This document shows, piece after piece, positions 6,974-18,900 of a stretch of 64,000 nucleotides of DNA. Below the pieces are notes generated by a model. That model saw only the letters and a list, made by a program, of their open reading frames with translations, searched no databases and had not been told where the DNA came from. This DNA is from a virus. Numbering within the stretch: the first letter of the stretch is position 1; the number at the start of each line of letters is the position of its first letter. A program made the position numbers and the translations under genes. Location: positions 1-64,000 of the IMG/VR virus record IMGVR_UViG_3300020183_000040. One strand, written 5' to 3'.

Positions 6974-7123
6974 ATGGCAGTAAAATCTAAAATTGGTCTA
7001 GTCAAAACAAATTACACTCCTGGTAAACCAAAGTGTACTCGTCAAGGAAGATCCCAAAATACAAATCTTGCGGCAACAGCTCGCAATGGACGTAAAAAAC
7101 GTTATAGGGGTCAAGGAAAATGA
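6974..7123 (+). CDS. Tiny strongly basic protein, 49 aa
   Basis: It reads MAVKSKIGLVKTNYTPGKPK and ends ATARNGRKKRYRGQGK. About a third of its residues are Lys or Arg, and it lacks acidic residues. I recall near-identical small ORFs in this place in cyanophages. It likely binds nucleic acid or an acidic virion surface; function is unknown. It begins three bases after the preceding stop. A second basic peptide with a similar tail lies at 56028-56144. Confidence 0.65.
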   Translation: MAVKSKIGLVKTNYTPGKPKCTRQGRSQNTNLAATARNGRKKRYRGQGK

Positions 7124-7132
7124 AAAAAAACC

Positions 7133-7140
7133 AATAAATA
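7133..7140 (+). promoter_or_regulatory. Possible T4-type late promoter (variant)
   Basis: AATAAATA differs by one base from the T4 late box TATAAATA. It sits just after the small basic gene and 58 bases before the ATG at 7198, upstream of the gp25-gp6 operon. The downstream leader contains a small AGGG/CCCT hairpin. Confidence 0.4.
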
Positions 7141-7197
7141 TATTAGGGATAGCAACCCCTCTAAAAGTTCTGGAAACAGACACTTCTAGAAACTCTC

Positions 7198-7395
7198 ATG
7201 GCTATCTCTCCTATCCCTGATAATGTACCAACTATGATGGAACGTGATTTTGGCACAGTAGTGCTAATCACTGATCCAGTTTCTGACAAATATCTGGCAA
7301 GAATTCAAAAAAATGATCCACCAAAGGATCGTTATTCTCGTCATTGTGGTGGAAAAGGTGGTTTTGACGATTTTGTTGAACGCTGGCACGAATAA
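7198..7395 (+). CDS. Small conserved-looking protein upstream of gp25, 65 aa
   Basis: It starts MAISPIPDNVPTMMERDFGT and ends in GGFDDFVERWHE. It has a beta-strand section (VVLITDPVSDKYLARI) and a single cysteine. Its stop overlaps the gp25 start (TAATG), so it is translated with the wedge genes and is probably a baseplate component or assembly factor. It is too short for T4 gp53. The family is not firmly recognised. Confidence 0.55.
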   Translation: MAISPIPDNVPTMMERDFGTVVLITDPVSDKYLARIQKNDPPKDRYSRHCGGKGGFDDFVERWHE

Positions 7396-7844
7396 TGGCA
7401 AGTTTCTATTACGGAGAACCTACAAAAATTATAACTGGGAAGGAGGTAGTCCCTCTCAGCAAGAGTTTTCGTGATATTGACATTGCCTTTACACCTCATC
7501 CATCTACTGAAGATGTTTCAAGTAAATATAATGATCAAGCAATCAAGCAATCGCTAAAAAACTTGATCATGACCACTCCAGGGGAAAGATTTTATGAACC
7601 TGATTATGGTTGCCAAGTTAGTCGATTGTTATTTGAACCACTAGATGCATTTTTGTCAGATCAAGTGAAAAATGAAATACTAAATACAGTTGAACGTTTT
7701 GATCCGAGAGTATTACTTATTGACGTAACCGTAACTCCAGAATATGACCAATATTTCTTGTTCGTTGAAATAGTCTATAGAATTGTAGGACAAGCACTAA
7801 CCCAAGAGTTGAATTTCATTCTAGAAACACCAGTCCAAGCATAA
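7395..7844 (+). CDS. 25: Baseplate wedge protein gp25
   Basis: This is the gp25/W-like wedge subunit that joins the inner baseplate to the sheath; it is universal in contractile systems. The 149 residues (T4 gp25 has 132) show the family's core: SFRDIDIAFTPHP near the N-terminus, then IKQSLKNLIMTTPGERFYEPDYGC with the conserved 'tpGER...P.yG' motif, and LLFEPLD, the EPR-type signature region. Its start overlaps the previous stop, and its own stop overlaps the gp6 start (TAATG), as expected for partners in the wedge heterotrimer. Confidence 0.92.
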   Translation: MASFYYGEPTKIITGKEVVPLSKSFRDIDIAFTPHPSTEDVSSKYNDQAIKQSLKNLIMTTPGERFYEPDYGCQVSRLLFEPLDAFLSDQVKNEILNTVERFDPRVLLIDVTVTPEYDQYFLFVEIVYRIVGQALTQELNFILETPVQA

Positions 7845-9982
7845 TGCAACCTACTAACCTAACATCTATCAATTTTGATGATATCAAATCATCAATCAAA
7901 TCATATCTAAGAACTCGGACTGAGTTTACAGATTATGATTTTGATGGGTCTGCATTATCCTATCTAATTGATATTCTTGCATATAATACTTATTATTCAG
8001 CATTCACTGCAAACATGCTGATCAATGAGTCATTTATACACAGTGCCACTATGAGGAGCAATATTGCTGCCATAGCAAAAATGCTGAACTATGTTCCTAA
8101 ATCTAGGACTAGTGCAAAAGTGTGCATAAAACTTACAATACCAAAAGCAACACTCTGCCCTGATACTACATACCCTCTTTCTGTAACTCTTGATAGAGGA
8201 CCAGTTTTAGCAGCAAAAAGTTTCGTATTCAATACCCTTACAGAAAGAACAGTACAAGTGGATAGTCTGGGGGTAGCAGTTTTTGATAAAATGCTTCTTT
8301 ATGAAGGAACTCTTGTTGATTTTGAATATACTGTAGATACATTTCGTAGACAAAGGTTTGTTATTCCAAACAGTGATGTAGATATTGATACGTTACAAGT
8401 ATTTGTAAAACCTAATGCTCAATCTACTAGCATTGACTCATACATCGAATCGACAAATATTACAGATGTTGACTCAACATCAAGAATTTATCACATCAAT
8501 GAGGGTCCAGACCTTAGATATGAAATATTCTTTGGTGACGGTACAATTGGTAGAAAATTGAAAGATGGTGAAATTATTATTCTACGTTATGCTGTCAGCA
8601 GTGGAGAGGCTGCAAATGATGTTCTAAATGCAACTTACGTTGGAAGATTGGTGGATAGTTGTGGTCATGAATATGATGCAGACGAAATAGATATTGAAAT
8701 TCTTGGTAAATCTCAAGAAGGGTCTGAAAGAGAGAGCGTAGAATCTATCAAATACAATGCACCTAGATTTTTTGCTGCTCAAAATAGAGCAGTAACTACA
8801 ACTGACTATGAGACTTTGGTTAGAAAAGTCTATCCAAACACTACAGCTGCAGTTGCTTATGGTGGCGAAAATCTAAAACCAGCAGTTTATGGTAAAGTCT
8901 TTATTTCGTTAGCAACTGTTTCTGGGCAAAAATTGAATGATACAATAAAAGATGAAATCTCTAAGGGTATGCAAAAGTATACTGTAGGTGCCCTAGAAGT
9001 TGTTGTCAAAGATCCAATATATCTTTATATTATTGCGAGAATTTTTGTAACATTTGATCAAAATAAAACTTCCCTAACAAATGCTCAAATTCAAAATAAA
9101 GCAATTGAAGCTGCAGAGCAATTTGCAAAACAATCTAACCTGAATAATTTTTCAGGTATATTTTCTACAACAAAACTAATCAAAGCTGTTAGTTTGGCAG
9201 ATCCCTCTATCGATGGCGTATCAACACAAACTTTACTTCTAAAGTATATTGAAACTAATCCAAATATAGTAGATTCGCACCAAGTTTTGTTTGGTACAGA
9301 ACTACTTGATAGTGCTCCATCTCAGAAAAATGTAGCATGTGATAAAGAAGGCGTTATACAAGGTGGACCGCTGTATGTCGATAGTGATCCAGACAAGCCT
9401 CTGTTTTTTACAGATGATGGAAAAGGAAAGATCTATCTTTATTATGACGATGGTGGCAATAAAGTAGTTGTTGAACCAAACTTTGGCACTGTAAACTACA
9501 AAACAGGCGAAGTGAATGTCGGACCAGTAAATATCGTAGGCGATGGTAATAACGTTCCACAGTTGCTCGACCCCGACGCCGATACTGAGGGTCTAACTAC
9601 GATCCCAGGACCAGGCGCTGATGGTGGGGGTGTTGGTGATGGCGGCGGCGGTGGAGAAGGCGCTGGTGGCGATGATACTGGCACTGGAGGAGGCGGCGGC
9701 GGTGGCAGCAACAACTTCGGAATTGGATCTAATCCACTGTCTATACCTGTTGTTGCAATTCCTGCCAACTCCAGCACTATTCTGCCAACCACTCCAGGAA
9801 CTATTATGGCATTTCCAACGGTTGATATTACTGTTGCACCTATAACTGCTACACCACCTCCAACCATTCCACTAAATAATATCAATCCAGGACAGTTTAT
9901 TACTCCTCCACCTGTTGTCATAATTCCTCCAAAGACAGCAGACTTCATAACCCCTGGCGTCGATATCAAAGGTTGCTTCTAA
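7844..9982 (+). CDS. 6: Baseplate wedge protein gp6
   Basis: gp6 (the J-protein relative) forms the ring of the wedge that triggers contraction. The N-terminus (INFDDIKSSIKSYLRTRTEFTDYDFDGSALSYLIDILAYNTYYSAF) is typical of the cyanophage gp6 family, and the order 25-6 is as in T4. It is 712 aa, compared with 660 in T4. From about residue 590 it carries a Gly-rich stretch (GGGVGDGGGGGEGAGG and GTGGGGGGGS) and then about 80 Pro/Thr/Ile-rich residues, which T4 gp6 lacks. This tail may be a flexible anchor to the giant protein encoded next. Confidence 0.9.
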   Translation: MQPTNLTSINFDDIKSSIKSYLRTRTEFTDYDFDGSALSYLIDILAYNTYYSAFTANMLINESFIHSATMRSNIAAIAKMLNYVPKSRTSAKVCIKLTIPKATLCPDTTYPLSVTLDRGPVLAAKSFVFNTLTERTVQVDSLGVAVFDKMLLYEGTLVDFEYTVDTFRRQRFVIPNSDVDIDTLQVFVKPNAQSTSIDSYIESTNITDVDSTSRIYHINEGPDLRYEIFFGDGTIGRKLKDGEIIILRYAVSSGEAANDVLNATYVGRLVDSCGHEYDADEIDIEILGKSQEGSERESVESIKYNAPRFFAAQNRAVTTTDYETLVRKVYPNTTAAVAYGGENLKPAVYGKVFISLATVSGQKLNDTIKDEISKGMQKYTVGALEVVVKDPIYLYIIARIFVTFDQNKTSLTNAQIQNKAIEAAEQFAKQSNLNNFSGIFSTTKLIKAVSLADPSIDGVSTQTLLLKYIETNPNIVDSHQVLFGTELLDSAPSQKNVACDKEGVIQGGPLYVDSDPDKPLFFTDDGKGKIYLYYDDGGNKVVVEPNFGTVNYKTGEVNVGPVNIVGDGNNVPQLLDPDADTEGLTTIPGPGADGGGVGDGGGGGEGAGGDDTGTGGGGGGGSNNFGIGSNPLSIPVVAIPANSSTILPTTPGTIMAFPTVDITVAPITATPPPTIPLNNINPGQFITPPPVVIIPPKTADFITPGVDIKGCF
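9614..9712 (+). repeat. Low-complexity GGC/GGT tract in gp6
   Basis: About 100 bases of GGN-rich DNA encode the glycine linker near residues 591-623 of gp6. Local GC is far above the surrounding gene. It resembles the glycine linker in the 1024-aa protein. Confidence 0.6.
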
Positions 9983-9996
9983 ATTTTCTTGATAAA

Positions 9997-12900
9997 ATGA
10001 CACAAAAAATACAAGTCAATAAAGTATCTCGTGCCATTCGTGAGCAAGTTCCCGAATTTATCGATCGGGAGGATCCGCAGTTTGTAAAATTTCTTGAACT
10101 CTACTATAAATCTCAAGAAAAAACTGGTCTAAGTTATAATATTCTCAATAATCTTAGCAACTACCTAAACATTGATGAATATGATCTTCGTCTAATAGAC
10201 TCTGGTTCCTACCTCCTAGAAGATGTTGCAGTCGATGACACTACAATTGTAGTTGAGGACGTATATGGATTTGTAGAAGAAAACGGAACAATCAAAATTG
10301 ATGATGAAATTATTTTTTATGAGAAAGCAACCAAATCTCCAAACGTAGCAATTACTGATGGTATTTCATATTCAGCGTTTGTTGATAGATGGGTAGAACT
10401 TCAAAATCCTTATTTCCAATTTGATTCAAATACTGTCCAATTTGCTTTGAAATCAGGAGATCAACCAATCACTCCACCAGGAGCAAATTGGTTGATTGTG
10501 AAGGAATATGATACAATTTTGATTCCTGGTGTTGATTATGAAGTAAGTGCAAACTTTATCAATTTTACGCAAGCACCAAGAACTCGAAACAACTCTGATA
10601 CTGTTGGTAGTACTTCTATTTTTTATCTAAAGGGATTCAATCAAAATCCCATTAGAATATTGGATTCGATTGCATCACAGTTTGATGGTAATAAGAAACT
10701 TTTTGATCTAAAGTTGAGCAACGTTGCTTATACACCAGTTATTACAGAATATACACTTCTTACAATTTCAGATAAACTTCTTATTCCGAATGTTGATTAC
10801 AGCATTTACGGTAGTACTTTGATTCTAAAAACTGCTCCACCACAATACGCAACGTGTAATATTAGATCAATTGAAGCTCCAATTCCTTCATTTGGATCTG
10901 GAGCTACAGCTGTGCCCCAAATTGACAATGGACAACTTGTAAAAATTCTTCCAAAAACATATGGTACTGGATATGTAACTACAAATCCACCAAAAGTTTC
11001 GATTTCTTCAGGTGGCGGTAAAAATGCAACTGCAGTTGCATTGGTAAGTGGCGTTAGTAAAATGCGTCTACTTTCTGCTGGTCGAGGATATTCAACAACA
11101 AACCCACCAATTGTAGAAATAGAAAGTCCTGGAAATGGTGGAACAACTCCTGTAATTACTGCAAATGTTGAAAATGGAACTGTAACTTCTCTACAACTAG
11201 TATCTTCGGGTTCGAATTATAACTTTACTCCTCGGGTTTCATTCAAAGATCCTGGCGGTGCTGAAATAGGAAACCCACTCATTTCCAATGGATCACTTGT
11301 ATCTGGATCTATTTCTGTTATAAACAGCGGAATTGGATATTCTACACCACCTGTAGTTTATATTGATCCTCCAAATCTATCAACTGGTATTCAAGCGGTT
11401 GCAACTACTACTATCGTAGGCGGAAAAGTTACAGCAATTACTATTACAAATCTTGGAACTGGATATACTAGTGTGCCTAGAGTATCAATTATTGATCCAA
11501 CAACTGCTAAAGTTCTTGAAGTGCAGGTTGATCCGCAAGGTCGTGTTATTGAAATTGATCTTTTGAGCGGTGGCACAGGATTTACTGATATCCCATCAAT
11601 CTATATTATTGATGAGAGAAGAGATACTACTGGTCAATACATTGGAGGTGTCGGAGCAAAAGCTATCGCATCAATTTTCAATGGTGCGATTACAGACATT
11701 ACAATCACTAGTTTTGGTGAAGGTTATGATCCTAATAACCCACCAAAAGTTTTTATTCAAAGACCTCCTGTAGCAGAAGCTTCGGTTGAGATTGAATTTG
11801 ATGGAATAACAGACTATAAAATTATTGAACCTGGAAGTGGTTACTCAAAAGCACAATTTGAAGGGTGTGCAAGAGGAGTTGCTGGTCCAATTGGATATGA
11901 CGAAAGAGGAAATATCAAATTTCAACCACTAACTACAATAACTGAACACACTATTGAAAAAAGTAGTAAAGCAGATTGTTTAGATGGTCTTTTCTTGAAA
12001 AAGATGCTGACCAATTTTATTGACCAGTATCTACCAGATCTTCCAAAAATCGAACTAAAAAATATTGATGTAAATCAAGTTCTAAAAAATATTAGAGAAT
12101 TTTATCAAACTAAAGGAACAAGTAATGCAGTTTCTTACCTGTTCAAATTACTCTACCAGGAAGACGTATCAATATTTTATCCAAGAGAGCAGATTATAAA
12201 ACCATCTGCTGCTATTTGGTCTGTAGATACCATTATTCGTACAGTTCTTGTTAGTGGAAATCCAGAAGACCTGATTGAAGGTACTTTGATTCAAGAGGCT
12301 GATGCCGTAGACTTGACAATTGGATATGCTTCGGCACTTATTGAAAATTACCTCACACTTCAAACTTCAGAAACTACAATTTATGAATTGATTCTTGCCG
12401 AGGAAACTATTCTTGGGAAGTTCGCCATCCCATACAAAACACGCCTTGCAGAAAAAATCAATGAAACCGACAGTATCATTACTGTTGATTCTACTATTGG
12501 ATGGCCAGAAAGAAATGGAGAAATTCTTGTAGGAAATGAACTAATTCAATATAAAGAAAAATCTCTAAATCAATTCATTGAATGTACACGTTCAATGAAT
12601 AATGTTAGAGAAACATGGGATGCTGGTACGCTCGTAAAATCCAATTTTACAATTTATGTAAATAAGGGGCAAGATAATGAAGTACAACTTGAAGTATTAG
12701 GAATTGCTGAAGCTGGTTCAACAACCCTTAGCGATACTGGTTCATACTATCTTGCTGGCGATAAACTGTCTGTTGCAAAACTAGGAGCAACTTCAGTAGA
12801 TCCAAAACTAACAACTTGGGTTTATAATGTAAAAAAACTTCTCACAATCACTTCAATTGAAGGATCAGGAAGAATAGCTACAGCTCTTACCGATTCAAAT

Positions 12901-15900
12901 CATGGTCTCCTTGTTGGAGATGCAGTTACAATTTATGGTGCAAACCCTATTGTTTATAACGGAACATTTCGTGTAATTTCTATCAACCCAGATAATAAAA
13001 AAGAGTTTCAGTATCAAACCCTAAGCGATACTGGAAACATTGTTCCTCAGGGTAGTATTCTTGTTTCAATTGATTTGAATAAAGGTAGGTCTAGTAGTGA
13101 TTCGATCTATAATCAAATCAAGTATTACACAGTAAACGTTCAAAATGCATTTTTTGATCAGAATTATGTTTACGTTGCTTCAACTGGACTTCCAAACTAC
13201 AATATTGGTCCTTTTGGTACATCTGCACTAATTCCAGGTAATCAAAGAAAACTCAATAGATTTTTTCTAAACCCACAAACAATTTCATCTAAATCAAAGG
13301 TTACTCCTGGTGCAGTTGGAACATTTGTAAACGGAGTTTCTGTTTGGTCATATATCTCCAAAGAACAAAAAACATTTGGACCAGTTACTTCTATTTCAGT
13401 AACTAAAAACGGTCAAGATTATGATGCTGATAATCCACCTGTAATGACCATTTCAACTAGAACTGGAGAGACTGGTTCTGGTGCTAAGGGAGTTGTCATC
13501 GTTGATGGTAGCATCACTTCAGTTGAAGTAACCGATACAGGGTCAGGATATACTACAGTCCCTCTTGTGTCTATTGTTGGAGGAAATGGTTCTGGCGCTG
13601 CGGCAACGGCAATTATTTCTCAAGGTAAAGTTACTCAGATTCTAGTTACATCTGGAGGAACTGGTTACACTAATAGACCGTCTATTAGTATTTCAGGTGG
13701 GGGAGGATCAGGTGCTACAGCAGAAGCAAAAGTTCGTGGACCGATCAAAAGTGTTACTGTAAGTCAATCTGGATCTTCTTACAGTTCAAGTCCAGTTGTA
13801 TCTGTAAGTTCTGGTCAAGGTGCTCTTGCTCAACCAATTATTAGCAATGGACGTATCATTTCTATCGCAATCATCAATGCTGGAACTGGATATACAACAC
13901 CTCCTAACGTTTTCATTACTGGATCTGGATTTGGTGCTGTTGCAAGAGCAGTTATTGATACTGATGGAGAAAATGCTGGACGTGTAACTAGCATTTCAAT
14001 TGTAAACAGAGGTATTGGATATAGTTTAGGAACAACAAATATCAACCTAGTATCTGTCGGTACTGGGGCTGAGTTCACAGCAGATGTGTTCAAATGGACC
14101 TATAATCTCCAGGAAACTCTAGATACTGATTCTGTAAATGGGTATGTGTTCGATGGTTATAATACACAGTATGGTGGTGAATATGGACATGTATCAAATC
14201 CTCAAAGATTGAGATATGTTCTTGGTGATAGTGTTATTGAAAATGAGCAAACAGGAAATCTTTCTGAATCTGATCCACAAACTGCTGGAATTGAACACTC
14301 TCCTATTATTGGTTGGGCATATGATGGCAACCCCATTTATGGTCCATATGGATATTCAGATCCAACTGATCAGGGATCTGAAATTCAACGTATGATCACT
14401 AGTTATAAATTGAAGGATAATATTGTCTACAATGCACTTTCTAATCCAAATCCATCTAGAATTGATGGACCTCCATTGGATATTTGGGCTGCTGGTCAAT
14501 TTATTGAAGATTATGAGTATGTTTTTGGTCAAGGAGACTTGGATCAATATAATGGACGTTTTTGCAAAACTCCAGATTATCCAAATGGGACATATGCATA
14601 CTTTATAACTATGGAAGGAAATGCGGCAGGTACACCAGTATTTCCATATATTATTGGACCATCATACAACTCCATTGTTGATGAATGGAATCTAAATCGT
14701 AATGCAGTACAACAAAATATTCCTAAGGGGGTAATCAGATACAGAGATCCATTTGAAAGTGTAGATATTGATGTTGAAAGAAAACCAAATGCAGAATCTG
14801 ATACTATCACAACTGAATCTGGAGATCTCATCGTATTTGAAGTAGCAGATGAAAATGGTGATGGCATCATTGATCAATCTGAGCAGAACAATCCACCTAC
14901 TTTAGAAGAAGAATCTATTCTAGAAATATTTGATTATTTTCCAAGGATTCAATTTGATTCAAGAGTTGATATTGAAGTAGAGACAACTACTAAGTTTGAA
15001 GAAGCTAAAGTCACTGGTTTTCTCATTGAAAATCCAGGAGAAAGCTATCAGGTAAATGATAGACTCGTATTTGATAATGAAAATACTGGAGGATCTGGAG
15101 TTGCAGCTGAAGTTTCCTCAATTCAAGGCAAATCCATTGAATCTTACACATTTGAAACTATCAATGATATTCCTTATGGTGTAATTACAACTGATGAACC
15201 ACATGAAATTACTTATGGAGATAAAGTTGATATTCTTTACGAACCACAACTAGCAAATTCTACAAAACAACTAAAAGTTAGAGTTGTAAAAGGTATTGAA
15301 AAAATTACAGTACAAACTCCTGGGACTGGATACAATAAAGATGTTCCTATCGAAATTTCAATTGATGGAGATGGAATTGATGCAGAAATTAGTCCTGTAA
15401 TCAATCCTACTAATGGGACAATTACTGAATTTGAAATTTTGAATTCTGGTAGTGGGTTTACAAAAAATCCAAGAATTCTAATCTCACACCCGCAATCCCT
15501 GAAAAAAGCAGACTATTTTATTGCATCTTTACAAAATCAAAATAATGTAAAAGTTTTAGATATGTATGTAACTAGCAACAAAGTTACATATGTTTGTGGT
15601 GAAACAGTTGACTCAACTGGAAATGTTGTTGGTTTTGCTACAAAGTACTCTGCTCTTGGAGTAAAGCAGTGGAGTAAGACGTTTAGTTCGAAAAATCCTG
15701 TTGGAGGATTTAGGCAACTTAGATTGAAAAAATTAGCTTTCTATAATACAAAACTATATGTTGTTGGAGAAGTACATCCAAATATTACAACCCAAACAAA
15801 TTACAATCCAGATGTATTTTTTGCACGTTTGGATGAATCTGCAGATGGTCTTTCAGCATCTGTTGGTTTTAGCAAAGGTATTGCAGGTATTTCTGGATCT

Positions 15901-18900
15901 ACAAGAGCAGATCAAATCAATACCATCAAACAATATACAGATAATAGATTTTTGATTGGTGGGCATACAAATACTAATACATCATCTCCAAATGATGCAT
16001 TTGTTGCAATAATGACAGATGGCGGAGAATTTGTAACTAAGAGAAAACTTGCATCAACTACTAAATCTGAAAGCATCAAAGATTTCATCGTGCATGATGG
16101 ATTCATTTATGCTCTGGTTGAAATTGCCCCAACTCCAGCTTCAAATGCAACTACATTTGCTATATCTAAACTTGAAGTTGAACCATTTGGTATCGATCTA
16201 ATTTGGACTAAAGAAGTAACTCAAGCAGGAAACTATTTCAAAGATATTGCTTTTTCTTTGAATGAATATGATGAAATTATTGTAACAGCATCTCTTTTTG
16301 ATATTGCAAGTTCTACACAAACTGCTTTTTGGGTTGGTAAGTTTGATCTTGAAGTGCAGAATATTTGGAACTATAGAACTAATGTTACTGGTGCTAGCTC
16401 AATCACTACGGTTGGTCTAGGTATTGATATTTTTGGTGAGGTAAATCTATTGGTCAATAAAACTCTTTCTACAAATGGCGAAAGAGTAGTAGATATTGTA
16501 AAAATTGGATATGATGGTAAGGTAAAATCAGTTTCAAATACTAAAGTTCAAGATGGAGTTGATGGAGTTATCTCTTATGCTGGCGCTGTAGATGTATCTG
16601 GAGATGTACTCTTTGGCGGTCAAACACAGTGGAATAGAAATGAGTTTTCACTCATTTTTGATCAAACACAAACAAATCCAATTATAGATGTTAGCGAATC
16701 TTTTGCTTCTCCACCAACTTTGACTGCAACCAGTGGTACTCTAGGATCTGTTTCTGGAGCAGTCCAAAATAATAGATTGAAGTTCTTTGGTGTTCACAGC
16801 ACATCTACATATGCAGCAACATATTTGAAGTGGACAGATCCAACGTACAATCTTCAAACAGCATTTGGTAGCGGTAATGCATGGACATTGGAGTTCTTTG
16901 CATTCCTTCCATCGGCAAGATCATCAAATCTATCACAAACAGAGCATATTTTGTTTGCAATCACAGATAATGCAACTTCGTTCGGTGGCGTTGCACTAAA
17001 AATTGATCAATCAAATAAATCATTGAAATTGCTTTTGGCTGCAAATAATCAAGCACTAAACGCTGTTACTGCCATTACAACAACTGCAAATACATTTACC
17101 GAAAATCGTTGGCATCATATTGCAGTAACTAGAAGTAATAATGTATTCACTCTTTATGTGAATGGGACATCTGTTGCTTTTGGAACAGTTCCAAATGTTG
17201 TAACATCTGATAGAGATTTGTATTTTGGGAATGCTCCTGGTTTTATTACAACCAACGTATTTTCTGCAACTCAACAATTCTCTGGTGCATTGAATTTTAT
17301 CAAACTTAGAAATAGGACAATTTCCTCCTTTACAGTCCCAACAGATATTGCTAGCAGTACAACAGAAAATTATGTCTTTACTGATACAGATTATATTGCA
17401 AACTATACTCAGAAGTATGACTATATTCCTTATTTTGGTCTAATTGTCAAGAGTGATAAGAATAATGATGCGCTAAGATTGGGGGTTCATCCTAACTTAG
17501 GAACAAACTTTACTGGATTCAAAATCAATAGATCTCTAACAACATATTCTGTCCCATCACAACTAACTCTTGCATTTGGAAATTGGCTAGCAGGTCCAAC
17601 TGGTAATCAAATTCTAGATTTTGCAAATACTAATCTTACTGCGAATGTTGATGTAGATACAGTAACTCTAACTCAGGTGCAAGATATTTACTCATCTAGA
17701 ACAGCAACAGTTCCTGCCCCTGGATCAGTAAAAGTAAAAGTTGAAGCAAAGGTTGTTGGTAAATTCTTTATTCAATCTACAAATACTGTAAAAATTGATA
17801 ATATCCAAAAACTAATTCTAAATCAACCATTTACATTCACTAAAAAAAGTAAATTGGTCTTGAAGAGCACTACGGGTGTTTTCCGTAATAGTGCTTACAT
17901 TGTTGATATCGATAAAGCAACAAATTCAATACTTATTGCAGTTGCTCAAAATACTTGGTCTGATGATATTGGCGTAGGTCTCCTTTCAACAGAGAAGTTT
18001 GATGAATCTACAACGTATGGAATTACTGGTCCAGCACCAAATGATATCAATGTAATCTCCCAGTTTTATTTCCCACAAACTATAAACACTACACCAGGAA
18101 CATTTACTATCGATATGGCAACGGTTCCTTATCTTACAGGAACTCTTGATCAATATGCTAAATTTAGAGCATATAGTGAAACAAATTATTCAGTAAGAAT
18201 TGACGAAGTTGCTGCAAATGCTGCATATCCAAAAGGTTCTGTAGTTGCAATTCCAAATCCAACACAAAATCTAGCATTCAATGGAACTGGAAATACTAAC
18301 ATTACAATTACTGGATTGACTGGTGTTCTTGCAATTACACTAATATGCACCCTTGAGAAAAAACTACTGGTATCTTCTGTTGAAAATACTGATTCTGTAT
18401 ATGTGATTACTTCAAATAGACACTATCTAAAAGAAGGTGGAATGATCTTTGTTGATGGCAACCCAACAAGGACTGTGAATTCAGTAACATACGATGAATA
18501 TGATGGAGCATTCCCTGTAGATACTGTTGTTAGCGGGAAAGAATTTATTTACAAACTTCCAACCACTGCACTCACTTTACCTTCAACAACTCCAGCATCT
18601 GTTTCGATTTTTGCAAAATCTCCAGTCATCAAGATGTATTATGGTCATCAATATGAATTTGATGTCAGTCATACTTCCATGTATGGATATTTCTTATCTT
18701 TCTCAGAGGATAATCTAAACAAACTTGAATACTCATTCAATTCAATTTTACGTATTGGAGTTCCAGGAGTAGTTGCAGTTGGAAGCGTAATACCAAAAGT
18801 TCAATTCAAGGTTACAAAACCAGAGATTACAAATATTTCTTATTATTTTGATCCATCTAGATCTGGTGAAGATTCTCCTGTAGATCCAGGTGCTTACATG

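Noticed and set aside
9973-9996. TTG start for the giant protein at 9973
   Set aside because: It lies within gp6 and the ATG at 9997 gives a natural start (MTQKIQVNK).
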